This document shows, in pieces, positions 12,023 through 23,949 of a DNA stretch of 64,000 nt. Source of the DNA: Viscum album. Its lineage: Eukaryota > Streptophyta > Magnoliopsida > Santalales > Viscaceae. The translations under genes were made by a program, and so were the position numbers. The notes under the pieces were generated by a model. That model had not been told where the DNA came from. It searched no databases and saw only the letters and a program-made list of their open reading frames with translations. The stretch lies in assembly GCA_963277665.1 (NCBI GenBank), contig OY728133.1, positions 385,219,962 to 385,283,961 of the forward strand. The letters are read 5' to 3'. The first letter of the stretch is position 1, and each line of letters starts with the position of its first letter.

Positions 12023-13603
12023 GAGTCCTCCAAATTTCTATAAAACATTCTTCCACCTTCCTCTAACAGGATTTTAGATTCATTTTGATAAATACAGACC
12101 TCATGTTTGTTTGGTTCAATCCCATTGATTCATTCCAATTTACATTTCTCTAAAGCATTTAACATATCATATTGGAACAACTTCTATGAGCCCTAGGAGT
12201 TTGATCATATTTTAGTTGGTGTGAAATCATGGTTCGGGTGAAAAAATCTTCAATGGAAATTGATGCTAATGTTGAAATTCATGATGTAGGAGGTTACCAC
12301 ATTCAAGGGATATCATTCACACATGGTTACATATTATAATTTTTTTGGCATAATTGTTGAGCATGCATGATTGTGTTTTCATGTGGATGAGTATGTGGCC
12401 TATAAGACCCATTATGAGATTTTTTACATGATGATTGTTAGAATATTTGTATTCCGTGTTTTATATTGATTCACATGTTGACTTTTTAGTATAATGTATC
12501 TCTTTTTTCATGTTGTTATCATGGTTTTCCTTGTAATGTGTGTTACTATTTCCATAGAGGTTGTGTTAGTACTTAATAAATGTCGACCTTCATGTGATGT
12601 GAATACCTTAGAGTGGGGTGTTGGACTTGTGATTCTAGAAATGAGGGACTTGATAACAGGGTAGAGTTATGAAAAATCCATAGTGACCGTGTAGTGGATA
12701 CACTCAAGGTATCATGGTTATATCATGTGTCATGCACTTGAGGTGTCCTATTGATTATTGAGTCGCTTTTTACTAAAAACTAGAGAACTACATGTAACAT
12801 GACACACTTGATGACTAGAGGATGTTGGGTAGAATATATTCATGACATCATGTGGTATCCAAGTTCATGATTCACTATCTTGTGTATAGTTTCGGTTAAT
12901 ATTGATGCCATTCAGTGTTCATCTTCTATGGATCCAAAGAACGTATGACAAGGGATTTTTGGTATCTTGGAAACAGCATGACTACTGAATATTTTATTGA
13001 GATTTTATTTTTATTATGAAATTATTATTATTATGGAATGAAATTTTTGTACATTTGTGTCTAGTATGAGGGTTCATTTTTTTATTCCAATTGATTCATG
13101 TACTCACACACTACTCAAGCATTTTGGTGTTCTTTTAAATCTCATGGCTTGGGATCCAACATAAGGATATGACCCTATAGTAGATGGTTGAGCTGGAGTG
13201 CATAGAGATAGAGTGGAGAGGGATAGGATCTATTGAACCCCTCATTTTTTTTATTCAATTACATTATTCCTATGCTCGGTATAAGATTAACTCTTTGGGA
13301 TATACCTTTATTATAATACATGTATTCCACCCTTTCAATTTATATATGATTACTTTTATTATTTAGATATTGTTTACTTTATTTCTTATGATTTATTGTT
13401 GATCCTATAACCTAATACATAGGGTATAGTCTCCCCACTAATATCCCTGACTCTGACTACTAGACAGAAGCCTCTTGTGTATAGGGAGGCATGGATAAGG
13501 TCATGAGACACTCTGGCACAGATCTGATGGTTTATGTTGGGATATTACGAAATGGGATCAGATCAGAAGGATTCAATAAATTTTAATTCTATATGCCTAA
13601 TTT
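12023..13603 (+). mobile_element. 5' LTR of element A, left part cut off by B
   Basis: It aligns with 19498-21079: GATGTGAATAC at 12597 and 20077, and the GGGAGGCA block near 13482 and 20967. About 860 bp at the left, present in the 3' LTR (18635 to about 19497), are missing and should lie left of B. The frame at 13184-13366 has no coding support. Confidence 0.75.
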
Positions 13604-13616
13604 TGGTATAGGATAC
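13604..13616 (+). promoter_or_regulatory. Decayed primer-binding site of element A
   Basis: TGGTATAGGATAC stands where TGGTATCAGAGC is expected, right after the LTR end, followed by CTAGAGTTAGGA as in other elements of this type. It is recognisable but mutated. Confidence 0.6.
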
Positions 13617-14299
13617 ACTAGAGTTAGGATGATTGGTACCCAATCTGTTGAACTATGACAATGTTCATCCAGTACTTTTTAGTGTTCATCTACTCTTCTA
13701 TAAGTCATGGTAATTATCTTTATCTTTTACTATTTATTAAATTTACCTATGATAATATGCATAATGTCAGTATGGAATATATGATCTTTTGGGTGTATTC
13801 ATGAATCATGACTATGTATATATCCACTTTCCATATATATACTTGTTTTTGTTCTATACAATAGTTCTATAGTTGGATTCCTTGATTTTTTCTATATGTT
13901 TTAGATAGTTTCTCTTTTTGTGATATATCAATATTATTATTAATTATTTTAACTGTGTAAAGTATTGTGTTACTATATATATGATTGTTTCTGACAATCA
14001 AGGAAATATATAAGTTTTAGTGTTAGAGGGGATACCCTTGGGGTTATGGGTATTCTCCTAGGAAAAACATGTGTGATCCCATAGAGTATTTATGATCAAT
14101 TTATATTCCTAATGTTCATTCGTTTGAATAATATTCCACCTCATAGATGTTTTTTCGGGATGACGAGAAAAGAATGTTTCTCTATAGATTATTCGCACAC
14201 CATCCCTAGTGGAGTAGAAATTGTTCACTACCAACCGCCCCCAAGATCCATTGTTGAATGTGGTAATGATTTAAAACTCCATCATCCTCTGTACTTTTA
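13617..14299 (+). pseudogene. Untranslated leader and gag N-terminus of element A, unreadable
   Basis: By position this holds the leader and the start of gag. The open frame at 14112-14300 is plausible gag N-terminus (basic, Pro-rich) but shows no motif I can name. Confidence 0.35.
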
Positions 14300-14990
14300 G
14301 GGAACTCATTGACTATATTATGTAGAGGTATGGGTGGTAATAATTAAGAGTATCTTTGAACTCATCAATATTCTAATGGATATGATAATGAATTTGAAAG
14401 AATTAATTCATAAAGGACCCACCATACATTGGTGGGGAAGTATGGTTAAGGTTGGGTGATGTGAGGGTATCACCTGTGAGGCTTTAGGGACAAATCTTCA
14501 TAGAGTTTTCCCTAACACACTAAATCTATAATTATCATGGGAGTTCATGAAGCTGCAGTGTGGCTCCATGAAAGAATCTTTCTTAGTGGAATGTCTTACT
14601 CATTACCTAGGTTTTTCCTTAGTTCTAGCTGGCAATTAGGATAAGAAGTCAATGTAGTTGGAAATCAATCTTCAACCCAAATTTAGGAAAAATTTCAAGA
14701 GACTTGACAATGCTTTGTAATCAGAGATTATAAGGAAGGCCATGAACATTAAGATGAATATAAAGGAGGAACAAACAATTGGTATTTTTATACCCTTACC
14801 TAGAAATATGGTTAAACCTCCAACTACTACTGTGAGTACCTCTATTGATTGTAAAAAGTGTAAACCCAAATAAATGTATCGAAGTAGTGGAATTCATGTG
14901 AAGCAAAGTTCAGTTTCTTCAGTTCCTTATAGAGATGACAAAAAATGATTCAACTATAGGGAGTTTGGATACTACATTCTTGTATGCTGA
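14300..14990 (+). pseudogene. gag of element A with decayed zinc knuckle
   Basis: At about 14413 the translation reads KGPTIHWWGSM (family 'KGPAxxWW'), then EFMKLQCGSMKES (family 'EFMxLxQGSMSV'), then LQPKFRKNFKRL and SEIIRKAMNIKMNIKEEQ, matching the Retrotrans_gag tail 'LRPxIRxR...YSExVxxAL..E...KEEQ'. At 14949-14987 FNYREFGYYILVC is the CCHC knuckle: the first Cys is a stop, the second Cys and the His are Tyr, and the last Cys remains. Gag would build the particle. The minus-strand frames at 14672-14869 and 14919-15221 are shadows. Confidence 0.7.
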
Positions 14991-15655
14991 GAACTGTATA
15001 TCTAGTGCATCAATTGGGGAAAGGTAAGACACCTCTAATAGTTTTGTGTCAGATGTTTTCCTAGGAAGTGGAGGCAGATATGGCCAAGGAGCCAGAGATA
15101 TGGTTGAGGTTCTTATTAGAAAAATGAGATTGGCCATGCACCTCGGAAATATCACTATAGAGATAGGAAATTTCATGTGTACATTGTGGACTGGTTTCAA
15201 ACAGATAATGGATAGGGGCATTCTACCATTAAAGGTACCAATATGATATTTCCCCCTTATATATCAAATTATTTAATACATGTGATTCCCATTATTTCAT
15301 TTCTATACAAGTTATTGTTGTACCTAACCTACTGATTTAATAATCCATTGAAATAGACTCTACTGGTACAATACTGGGTGTACAATTGGATAATATCCAT
15401 TATTTCCTAGAGTTCTGTATATTCATTATTGGCAATTGGTACCGATTGTTGTTCATGATTCTAGTGATGATGACCTTCGATTTGATTCATGACATAATTT
15501 GATTGAATAGATTCTGAGATCACATTTATTACTATCATAGATTAATGTATTTTACTTCACCAAATGGATCGTGATATTTGATAACTAATGAGTGGTAACA
15601 AATTGTATGAAGGGTTGGATAATTCATGATTCATCACGGGATGATCACAACATAA
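14991..15655 (+). pseudogene. Probable protease region of element A
   Basis: This lies between the gag knuckle and the RT N-terminus, where the protease belongs. No clear 'DSGATH' site is readable. The frames at 15046-15246 carry no distinctive motif. Confidence 0.35.
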
Positions 15656-16400
15656 ATGGAAGGATTGGCTCTCTCAGTTGTATCATCAACAACCCTCTCA
15701 TTATTTCATCCAGTCATGTATTACTGTCATGAAATTAAGAGTAATAACTTCATAGGACTTCATATTGATAGGGGATTTGAATTTTATATTAATCTCATAG
15801 AGGGTGAACAACATATTTCGACACCCCTATATCATATGGATCCAACTGAGCTATAGGTTCTCAAGGTGTAGCTGGGAAACTTGGACCAAAATTCCCTTTT
15901 CAGTTTGATTACATCACATTAGGGTGAAACTATGTTATTATCCAAGAAGGAAGATTGCATTCTTTGACTCTATATTTTTTATCTAATGCTGAACGAGGTG
16001 AAAGTGTTGAACTAATATCATTTTCCTTGGATCGATGATATTTTCAATCAATTATAGGGAGCTTGGTGTTATACCAAGATAGATCCTCGACTAGGATATC
16101 ATTAACTATAAGTTAGTGAGTTGGATATTTTGAAAATTGAGTTTTGAGGTAGGATAGGTTGTATCAGTTATTAGTGGTATGTTTTAGGATAATGAATGCA
16201 TCTATAGTGTTCATGGACATCACAAACAAGAATTTCTACCAATATCTGGACTCATTCATTATGTATTTCATGGATGAAATCTTCATCTATTCACTGACAC
16301 TTGAGAATCATGTGAGACACCTTGAGGTATTCCTCAATTTTCATCAATCACATTATATTTATTCCTTGTTTAGAAATTGATACTTCAATATACAGATGTT
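15656..16400 (+). pseudogene. Reverse transcriptase of element A
   Basis: From about 15765 the frame reads IDRGFEFYINLIEG, then DPTEL-VLKV-LGNL ('APTELRELKVQL'), SKKEDCIL-LYIFYLMLN ('KKKDGTLRLCIDYRELN'), YHFPWIDDIFNQL-GA ('YPLPRIDDLFDQLQGA'), KIDPRLGYH-L-V ('KIDLRSGYHQLRV'), and MDITNKNFYQYLDSFIMYFM, then DEIFIYS. The last part carries the catalytic FMDE (16267-16278) in place of 'FIDD'. Stops stand mainly at Gln, Arg and Trp positions. Order and motifs make the gypsy RT assignment secure. The enzyme is dead. Confidence 0.88.
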
Positions 16401-17040
16401 GATATTCTTGAGGGACTTTTTGTGTGAGATAGTAATATCTTTATAAATAGGGAAATTTTAGGAATTTACTTCTTGAAAATTTCCTCAAAACTTGTTTATG
16501 ATTATAATATTTATGGGACAAGAAGGATATTCTCGATAGTTTATCCTAGACTTTTCCAGAGTGTAGGAACCACTGAAAACACTAACAAAGTACATAGTGA
16601 AATTTTATTTGATGGATCGCTTTGTGAAATCATTCCTTTAGTTTAATATAAGGTTTAAATTATCGCTAGTAATGAAATTCTTTGAGCATGGGATTGGTTA
16701 TTTAGAGTATCGTGATACATCAATAGTTGGTCTAGGGTTTGTTCTAATATAGAGAGTGAAGGTAGTATCCTATTATTCTCAATGGCTATAACCCTATGAG
16801 TTGAACTGAACCACACTTGATCTGGAGATGGAAGATTTGGTCCATGGACACTCTCCCTTTTGTGAGATATTTTTTTCCAATATGAGCTAAAAGTGACATC
16901 CATATATCTTCACAAATAGGGACATAAACCTAACATAAAGGCATAGGATTTATTATTTAACAATGATTGAAATTGATATATGTTATGAACTTAGGAAAGG
17001 TAAATTTTTCATAGATTATCTTATCTATATTTCATTGGTT
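16401..17040 (+). pseudogene. RT thumb and RNase H of element A
   Basis: About 16510-16560 gives GYSR-FILDFSRV ('GYYRRFIxDFSRV'). From about 16710 come TSIVGLGFVLI-RVKVVSYYS ('GLGCVLMQ.GKVIAYAS'), LDLEMEDLVHG ('HDLELAAVVHA'), YIFTNRDINL ('YIFTQKDLNL') and GKFFIDYLI ('GKANVVADALS'). The stop in 'LI*R' is at a Gln position. The minus-strand frame at 16655-16903 is a shadow. Confidence 0.78.
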
Positions 17041-18330
17041 GAGTAGGTTGTTGGTGAGAAACTTATAATGTAGTAGTGGTTCATGATAAGATTGTTAGAA
17101 GATTAGAGGATGGATACTTCAGAGGATGTGGGTTCTATGAATTGTTTTCCCTTAGTGGTAACATATTCTCTAGTGGATTAGGTAAATACTTAATAGGTTT
17201 TTGACTCATAGTGTTCAATGATAAAGTAATAACTAGTTGGAAGCAATATAATACTCGAATGGTCTTTGAGTGGTGATGATGTGGTCATGGTATATGGGAT
17301 AGTGGTAGTCCCTTCTTCCATAACAGTTGATATGATTAGGGATAACCATACCTCTTTATAGATAGTAAATACTAGAGTAATTATGACTAGAATGTATTAT
17401 AGTGATGGTTCTAGTGATTTTGGTTGAATGGGGACATTTTTGGATTCATCTCTCAATGATTTACCTATCACATTGTAAAGGTCGACCACTAGTGCCCATG
17501 TGGTTTTCCATATCAACATATAGTATCCCTATGGATGTGGGAGTGTATCATGATTGAGTTTTTTATGGGGTTACCTAGGACCTATGGGAGTCCTAACACA
17601 TTATTGGTGATTTAGGATTTATTGATGAATGTTTCAAACCCTTCAACCATCAAATAGACCCACTCAGTGGATGATCTCGGAAAGATATGTGTCAAAGAGA
17701 TCAAAAAATTTCATAGAGTTCCCTTATCCGTTGATTCTGACTGACAGGAATTTTTTACATAATTGTTTTATATGGCTGGTAGATGACCCTAGGTAATCAG
17801 ATATGATTGATCACAACATACCATCCTCAGATATAAAGACAGTTTTAATGTTTTATTGACATGTTTAAGGATATTCTTTAAGCATGAGTTGTATATTTAT
17901 GTGGAGTGTGGGATGATTATTTTGACATGGGGGTGTTTTCATACAAAAATAGTTATTAGGAATTTATTCAGAATACACCTTATAAGCCTCTATATGGGAG
18001 TCTATAATGTCACTACTCCATCGGTATGAGGAAAGTTAGACAATGGTTATGGACCACAGTTTGGTTCACGTGAAATTAGAGAGAGTGTAACAAATTTTAT
18101 AGTGGTTCATTACCACTCAGAGTAGGATGAGATCATATGATGATATTGGTGGAGACCTTTAGAGGACATTATGGGTGGTATCAGTTCCTTAAAATTGAAT
18201 CCAAAATTATTGAACTAATTTCTGAGGAGGAAAAGAAATCAAGAATAACATTTTATGGGACCCTTTTATATCATTATGCAGGTTGTGAAAGTGGCATTTC
18301 ATCTGGACGGTCCTCTGAATTATTGAGGCA
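17041..18330 (+). pseudogene. Integrase of element A
   Basis: The zinc-binding part is too decayed to read. The core gives WMWECIMIEFFMGLPRTYG ('WKWExITMDFVVGLPRT', first catalytic Asp as Glu), then VPLSVDSD-QEFFT ('VPxSIVSDRDPRFTS', second Asp kept). The tail gives SLYMGVYN ('ALYGRKC'), TQSRMRSYDDI ('AQSRQKSYAD') and MGPFYII ('IGPFEIL') near 18255. Several frameshifts separate the pieces. Integrase would insert the cDNA. Confidence 0.7.
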
Positions 18331-18600
18331 TGCATGATGTGTTCTATGTTTCGTAGCTTCATAAGTACATGATTGATCATATACAAGTAATAGACTATGA
18401 TGATGTTGATTTTAAACCATATATATCTTATGAGGACAGTCCATTATAGAATATATACCAAAATGAGAAATCCCTCTAAGGTAGGATATTAGTACTTGCC
18501 TTCAATCAGTAGAAGTAAGCAAGGATCTAGGAGGTGAATTTTGAGTGATAGGCAAACATTTACAATATTTTTCCTGATTTTTTCAAAAGGTAATCATGGT
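18331..18600 (+). pseudogene. Chromodomain-like pol tail of element A
   Basis: The frame reads GMHDVFYVS-LHKYMIDHIQV, then IDYDDVDFKPYISYEDSPL, matching 'GVHNVFHVSMLRKYVPDPSHVIDYEP...LSYVEQPV'. Then NIYQNEKSL and, after a gap, QTFTIFFPDFF match 'ILDRKEKVLR' and the closing 'MRxxFPxLF'. The polypurine tract follows directly, as expected for a chromovirus. Confidence 0.75.
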
Positions 18601-18623
18601 GGTTTTTCTCATGGGTGATAAGT

Positions 18624-18634
18624 CTTTAAAAGGG
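18624..18634 (+). promoter_or_regulatory. Polypurine tract of element A
   Basis: CTTTAAAAGGG directly before TGATAATTAT at 18635. It is a decayed 'TTTTAAGGGGGGA' tract, the primer for plus-strand synthesis, and marks the start of the 3' LTR. Confidence 0.5.
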
Positions 18635-21079
18635 TGATAATTATAAATCACTAAAACTATTTGTTCCATAATTTAAGGCCTCCCTTCCCTTTTATCAATT
18701 TTTTTGGATTGAGAAATATTTTTATATGTTATTTTGGTCACTATAATTCTTTTGAAATATTATTTTCAGTAACAAATATTGGACCATGTTGTATCCCATG
18801 TGACCACGCCGTAGTGGGTGGTCTACTTAGTAATGTAAAATGTTACATGGTACGGTGTTTTTGTGTTGAGGCTACAACACAACAGTAAGGGATATTCCAT
18901 TGGGAAACATTGGGGAATTATATAGTTTTCACCATGGTGGCTTATTTTCTAAGGATTAAATGTGTTTTGGTTGACCATAATGAAGGATTGTTCTTAGAAT
19001 TAGTTAAATACAATGATTCATCATTCGATATTCAGGTATTGATGACTCTTAAAAATGATGTTATGGTCTTCATTCAAGGAAACCATTTTATGATATATGA
19101 GGGTACTTAGATTAATTTTTATGAGGGTTTAATGATATTTTATCAAAAAAAACCCAAAAGGATTTCAAATATCTTTTTCCTCCTCCTTCATTGATAGGGC
19201 TCTAAGAGATCCAAATGTATGTAGAAGAAACTCCATACTGTAGAAAACTCATTTATGGCTTAAAAGAGAATGACATAGATTGTTAAACATAATAGGGCCT
19301 ACCTTTATGCTATTCCAATCTTTTATAAGTCCACTAATGATACATATCTCTATCACTTCACATTAGTGGTTTGGTTCCAGAACACCCATGCCATAATCAT
19401 CTCCATCAAGGTCCCCCCCACACCGTCGTACACTTCATACACATTTCCAATACATTTTAATACACCTCTATTCCACATACCTTTCACAGTTCTATGGAGA
19501 CCAAAAAATTTCCATAAGACTTTCCTCCTCCTACTTAGAATGTTTTTGCATATCCCTTTTGATGATGACCTACATCATGTATGTATGATTCTATCCTTTT
19601 GATCTATAAATATTGCCCTTACTCTTGAACCTATAACATGAAAAATTAGAATCAGATCTATGATCCCTTGGAATACAATTATATTCACATTATTTTGAAA
19701 GAATTTTTCATGTTAAAATATATTCAATAGATCTTGATGTTTACATTTAAAACCATGAGCTATGAGGTTTCTTACCTTTTTTCTCTCTCATTCACAAATG
19801 TTTCCAAATTATAATTTTTTTTGGAATAATTATTGACCATTAATGACTATATTCTCTTATATATGAGTGTGTCACCTCTAATCTATGTTATTATATTATT
19901 TCCATAAGACTAATTAGAGAATTTGGATTCCATGATGGATGTTGATTCACATGTTGAATTGGTGCTATTATTTATCTCAAGATGTCATGTTATTGTTATG
20001 ATTTACATTGTGGTGTGTATAAAAATTTCCATGGAGCCTATATTTGTACTTAAGATAGGTGGATCATATTGTGATGTAAATACATTTTTGGGGGAGTGAA
20101 CTGGACTTGTGTTGCTAGTGTCAAAGTACCTATGTAAATTTTATATCTGTGGGGATTAAATTGTAACCATGTTTTGTATTATATTGAGGTAGCCATGTTT
20201 TATAGTGTTTTATGCACTCGATATAGACTGGTGACTACTGAGTAACCTATTACACATAAATGGAGGATGTTGGGTATCTTGACACACTTTATGACTAGGG
20301 GATTTTTGTAGCATGTATGCTTAACACCGTGAGGTAGCTAAGCTCATGATTCACTAGTGTGTGTGGCTAGTATATGTTACGATTGATACATCCCATTTTC
20401 CTTCGGCTATGGATCTAAAGAAGGTATGATTAGATCTTTTTGGAAACATGGTTGGACCCTGACCAGTTAGTTTTTAATTTGTTGGTTTATTATCATTATA
20501 ATGTTATTTTTATTACGGCATGAACTTGTTATACATGAGAACTATAGGTAAAGGAATCATTGGGGTTGTCCTACTAAGTGTTGTACTCACTCCCAACTCA
20601 TGAATATTTATTTACTTATAGATTTCATGGAAAAATAATCAATTATGGGAATGGTTCCAATTGTTAATTGTTTACATGAGGATAATAGAGACATCGAAGA
20701 TCAAGATACACTCCATTGAACCTTACCATTGTTATTTCTTTATCTAAATGATACTTATTTTTTTGGACATGCTTACCCCTTTAGAAGATACCATTATTAT
20801 ATGAGATTTATGTCATCTTTTCATCTTTTTATAATTACATCGATTATTCATTTATTTTTTATTATATTTCGTACGATTTATTATAAATACTATGACATGA
20901 TATAGAGGTTATAGTCTTCACAATAATAGAATCAGACCATCATTGCTCGATGGAAACCTCACAGGTATTGGGAGGCACACATGAGGTCACGTGAAACTCC
21001 AAATCAGACCCAGCGGTGTGGGTTAGAATGTAAAACCATGAATTATTAACAATTTCATTACTCTATATTTGTCAATTTT
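18635..21079 (+). mobile_element. 3' LTR of element A (about 2.45 kb)
   Basis: It starts after the polypurine tract and ends where alignment to the 5' LTR stops, at about 21079. Small frames inside (18661-18888, 18910-19110, 19366-19602) show no known motif and are taken as chance. Confidence 0.72.
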
Positions 21080-21147
21080 ATATTACAAAGATAGAAAAAA
21101 TAAATACCACACTAGAATTATTATGAAAATATATGATTCTAAGTTCA

Positions 21148-22289
21148 TTTGATAAAATAGTCTCCCATATCCCTGTAGTTAAAACACCTAATGTTAATGA
21201 TTTATTTCATTCCCTTGTATTCATAATCAAGATTTCCCTTAATTATTTCCTTATAACACACTCCCATTCCATTTGAGTATTTTCCAAAAGGCTTCTTTAA
21301 AACAAATTCACATGTTTTAGGTTTTTTTGCATCCATTATTCTTCTTTACCTCATTTATTTCATCTTAGTTCTCATTCATCATTTTATTATATTTACATCA
21401 TTTAAATATATATATCTTGAATAATTATTACTCAATCTAATTGGAACTTGATATCATGTCATAATATGAAGAAATGTTTTTGAGAGACTAATTCCCTTCA
21501 GTGGCTTGGCTTATGTGCATGAACTAAATGGTCAATGTTACTTTTATTATTATATATAATGTCCACGAAATTCATTAAGGATCTCGAAATGTTTTCCCCG
21601 TACTCAAAAACACAATAATCATCCATCTGTCTTAAATTAATAAATTTAAATTTCATATATTTCTTTCTTCTTTAGGAAATTACTTCTCAATGAAAATAAT
21701 CTAAAAGTTTTTCCATTTCATTACCTATATCTTCTCATCCTTTTTTATTTTGAATTAATTATCTCCATGGATTCTAATATCATTTTAAACAATACAATTC
21801 TAGGATATCGTTTTCCTTTTCATTAATCCCCAGAGATGGAAATATATTTTCAAGGGACTTTATCCTCTTCATAAATAACAATGGATTAGTAGTTATATAA
21901 AATGATATAGTATTATATAATGAAGTGAAATGAAAAATTGGTTCATCATGTTGTTAAAAATAGGTTTTTTTATATGGGAAATTATTTTTAACATATCCAG
22001 GGTAAATTTTCTCAATATTCCCATGATCTACTCTGTTCCAACACTAGCAGTATTGACTTACTCATAATGTAAGTCCAAACATCTACTGTTACTGTTGATA
22101 TGATTTAATTTCTTCTATAAAGAACCATATATATGAAATGTAACACACATAACTAACTAAGAAAAATATAGATTTTCATTTGTAATATAAAAATAATTTA
22201 AATTTATCAAGAATCCATGGGGTTTATCTTAATGCTCATCCCAGCTCAGTTCTCATAAAATTTTGCCCCCAAAGTTTATACTAAATGTC
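21148..22289 (-). pseudogene. gag remnant of G1 with zinc knuckle at 21148-21186
   Basis: The sense strand at 21148-21186 reads CFNYRDMGDYFIK: the first Cys is kept, the second is Tyr, and the His is Asp. It is nearly the same as the knuckle in E (44452-44490, LFNYKDMGNYEN). The 1.1 kb from here to the primer-binding site is the expected gag length but is stop-ridden. Confidence 0.5.
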
Positions 22290-22300
22290 ATTTGATACTA
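22290..22300 (-). promoter_or_regulatory. Decayed primer-binding site of G1
   Basis: The plus strand ATTTGATACTA, followed by ATAGTAACAACACC, resembles CTCTGATACCA plus TATAGTGACCC of element B. It marks the gag/LTR boundary. Confidence 0.5.
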
Positions 22301-23949
22301 ATAGTAACAACACCAAATCACGTATCCAAAAGTATGTGTTAACTATATCACATTTGTACAAGATCCAAGGGATAACACCCGGAAATAATTATTTTTTTTC
22401 ATTCGTTAAAAACAACATGCCTATATGAATTCCTTATTTCATTTAAATATATAAAATTAGAATGAAAATTATTATTTCATCCTCAAAAGTTTTTCAAATA
22501 TTACTTCTTCATATCTCAGAGAAAGAAAAACATAATAAAATTTGAGGATAAATGCTCATTATGGGAAATCATACTATAGTAGACACAATGAATACATAAT
22601 TCATAAACAATATGTAATAGTAAATAATCAATGCATATTCCGTTTAATCAATAACATGATATTAAAAATATATCCATGGAAATTAAAACAATCACTTGGA
22701 TAATAATATTTCAATCACTAATGAAGGAAATTGAGAAGATAAAACAATAATGATCTTTCCATCAAGGTCTTTACCAAGACCTCATGAATCTTTTTATGAA
22801 GGCCTTTCCCAATACATTTTTATAATATAGTTAGGTATACACATAAAACCCTACAAATGTGGCCACCTATTTTATTTCATGATACCTATAAATACATAGG
22901 GGGAATATCTATAACCATTCCCAACCCATCACCTACTTATATTAAATTCATTCCTCATATATTAAATCAAAAATATATTATACAGTCAATGTGCCTTATC
23001 AATCATTACATATCTCTATCGAATTAAGAATACTGAACTTCAACATTTTCCCATTAAATGAAATATCATTCTTAATAATATTCCTTCAACCGACTCCATA
23101 TATTGAAATGTTATATGATTAAAAAAATAATAAGGTAACAAAAATGGTACTTAATACTTCCATTCTATTAAAAAATTTATATGAAGAAGAAGAATAATGT
23201 CCAATGAATAATGGAGAGTGACAGAGAACACAATTATAAAAAGGTGAGTAATCAAAAAATGTATAATAAATAAATCATAGAAATCTATAATTTTAATAGA
23301 AATAAATGTCTGAAACAAAGGAACAACTTTAAGGAATTATAGAGAAAAAAAGAATAAAAAAATTCCTTATGTATTTTTTAACATTTTTGTGAATTATTTT
23401 TTATAACTCATTTCTAAAATTATTTTATTTTGTTAAGAGAAATTTTCCTTTATATAATATCATAAAACATAAAAGATCATATTATGGAGAAAAAATTTAT
23501 TTTATATTAAAATCCATGGAATCATTTAGAGGAATATAAAAAGTAAATAATGATTATGGGGTTGGGGATATATGTTCACACAATATTGGTTAATGAAAAA
23601 AATTACTTTCACGCTTTTTAAAAAAGTAAAAAAATGACTTCCTTGAAATAGTTGAAAAATATTCCTCTTAAAACATAATAATTAATTTCAATTATTGTAG
23701 AAAATTAACTTCACTAATAATTTATAATTAGAAAATAAATATCACTAAATAATTTTAAAAATAATGATTATAAAGAGAAATATTCCTGACCTAAAAGAAG
23801 AAGAAAATCCATTTTTGATAAAAAAAATATTATTTTTACATTGTATACCAAGGAGAGGATATTTTGGATTAAAACATATAATCTCTATAAATAACCATTG
23901 TATTATAAAATAAATGGTATTTAAGAAAAAATTAGTTTGTAATGTCTTG
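22301..23949 (-). mobile_element. 5' LTR of G1, interrupted on the right
   Basis: The right part (about 23865-23930), with ACATATAATCTCTATAAATA, aligns with 10246-10290 in the 5' LTR of B, so it is the same LTR family. It stops at 23949, where a new LTR edge begins. Confidence 0.55.

Larger units (their letters stand above)
12023..21079 (+). mobile_element. Ty3/gypsy element A, plus strand, full pol order, decayed
   Basis: It has a 5' LTR truncated on the left by B, a decayed primer-binding site, gag, RT, RNase H, integrase, chromodomain-like tail, polypurine tract and a complete 3' LTR. The two LTRs match at a constant offset of about 7475 bp (for example 12597 with 20077). All frames contain stops. 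It shares LTR sequence with element C: the GGGAGGCACAC block at about 20967 recurs, inverted, at about 38283. Confidence 0.82.
21080..23949 (-). mobile_element. Ty3/gypsy fragment G1 (gag end plus interrupted 5' LTR)
   Basis: Its left side is cut by the end of element A and its right side by the LTR edge at 23950. It keeps the gag zinc knuckle, a decayed primer-binding site (22290-22300) and about 1.65 kb of 5' LTR. The pol part is gone from this window. Confidence 0.6.

Noticed and set aside
14919..15221. Minus-strand open frame of 100 codons
   Set aside because: It is antisense to the gag-protease region of element A, where plus-strand motifs are clear; its own translation shows no family.
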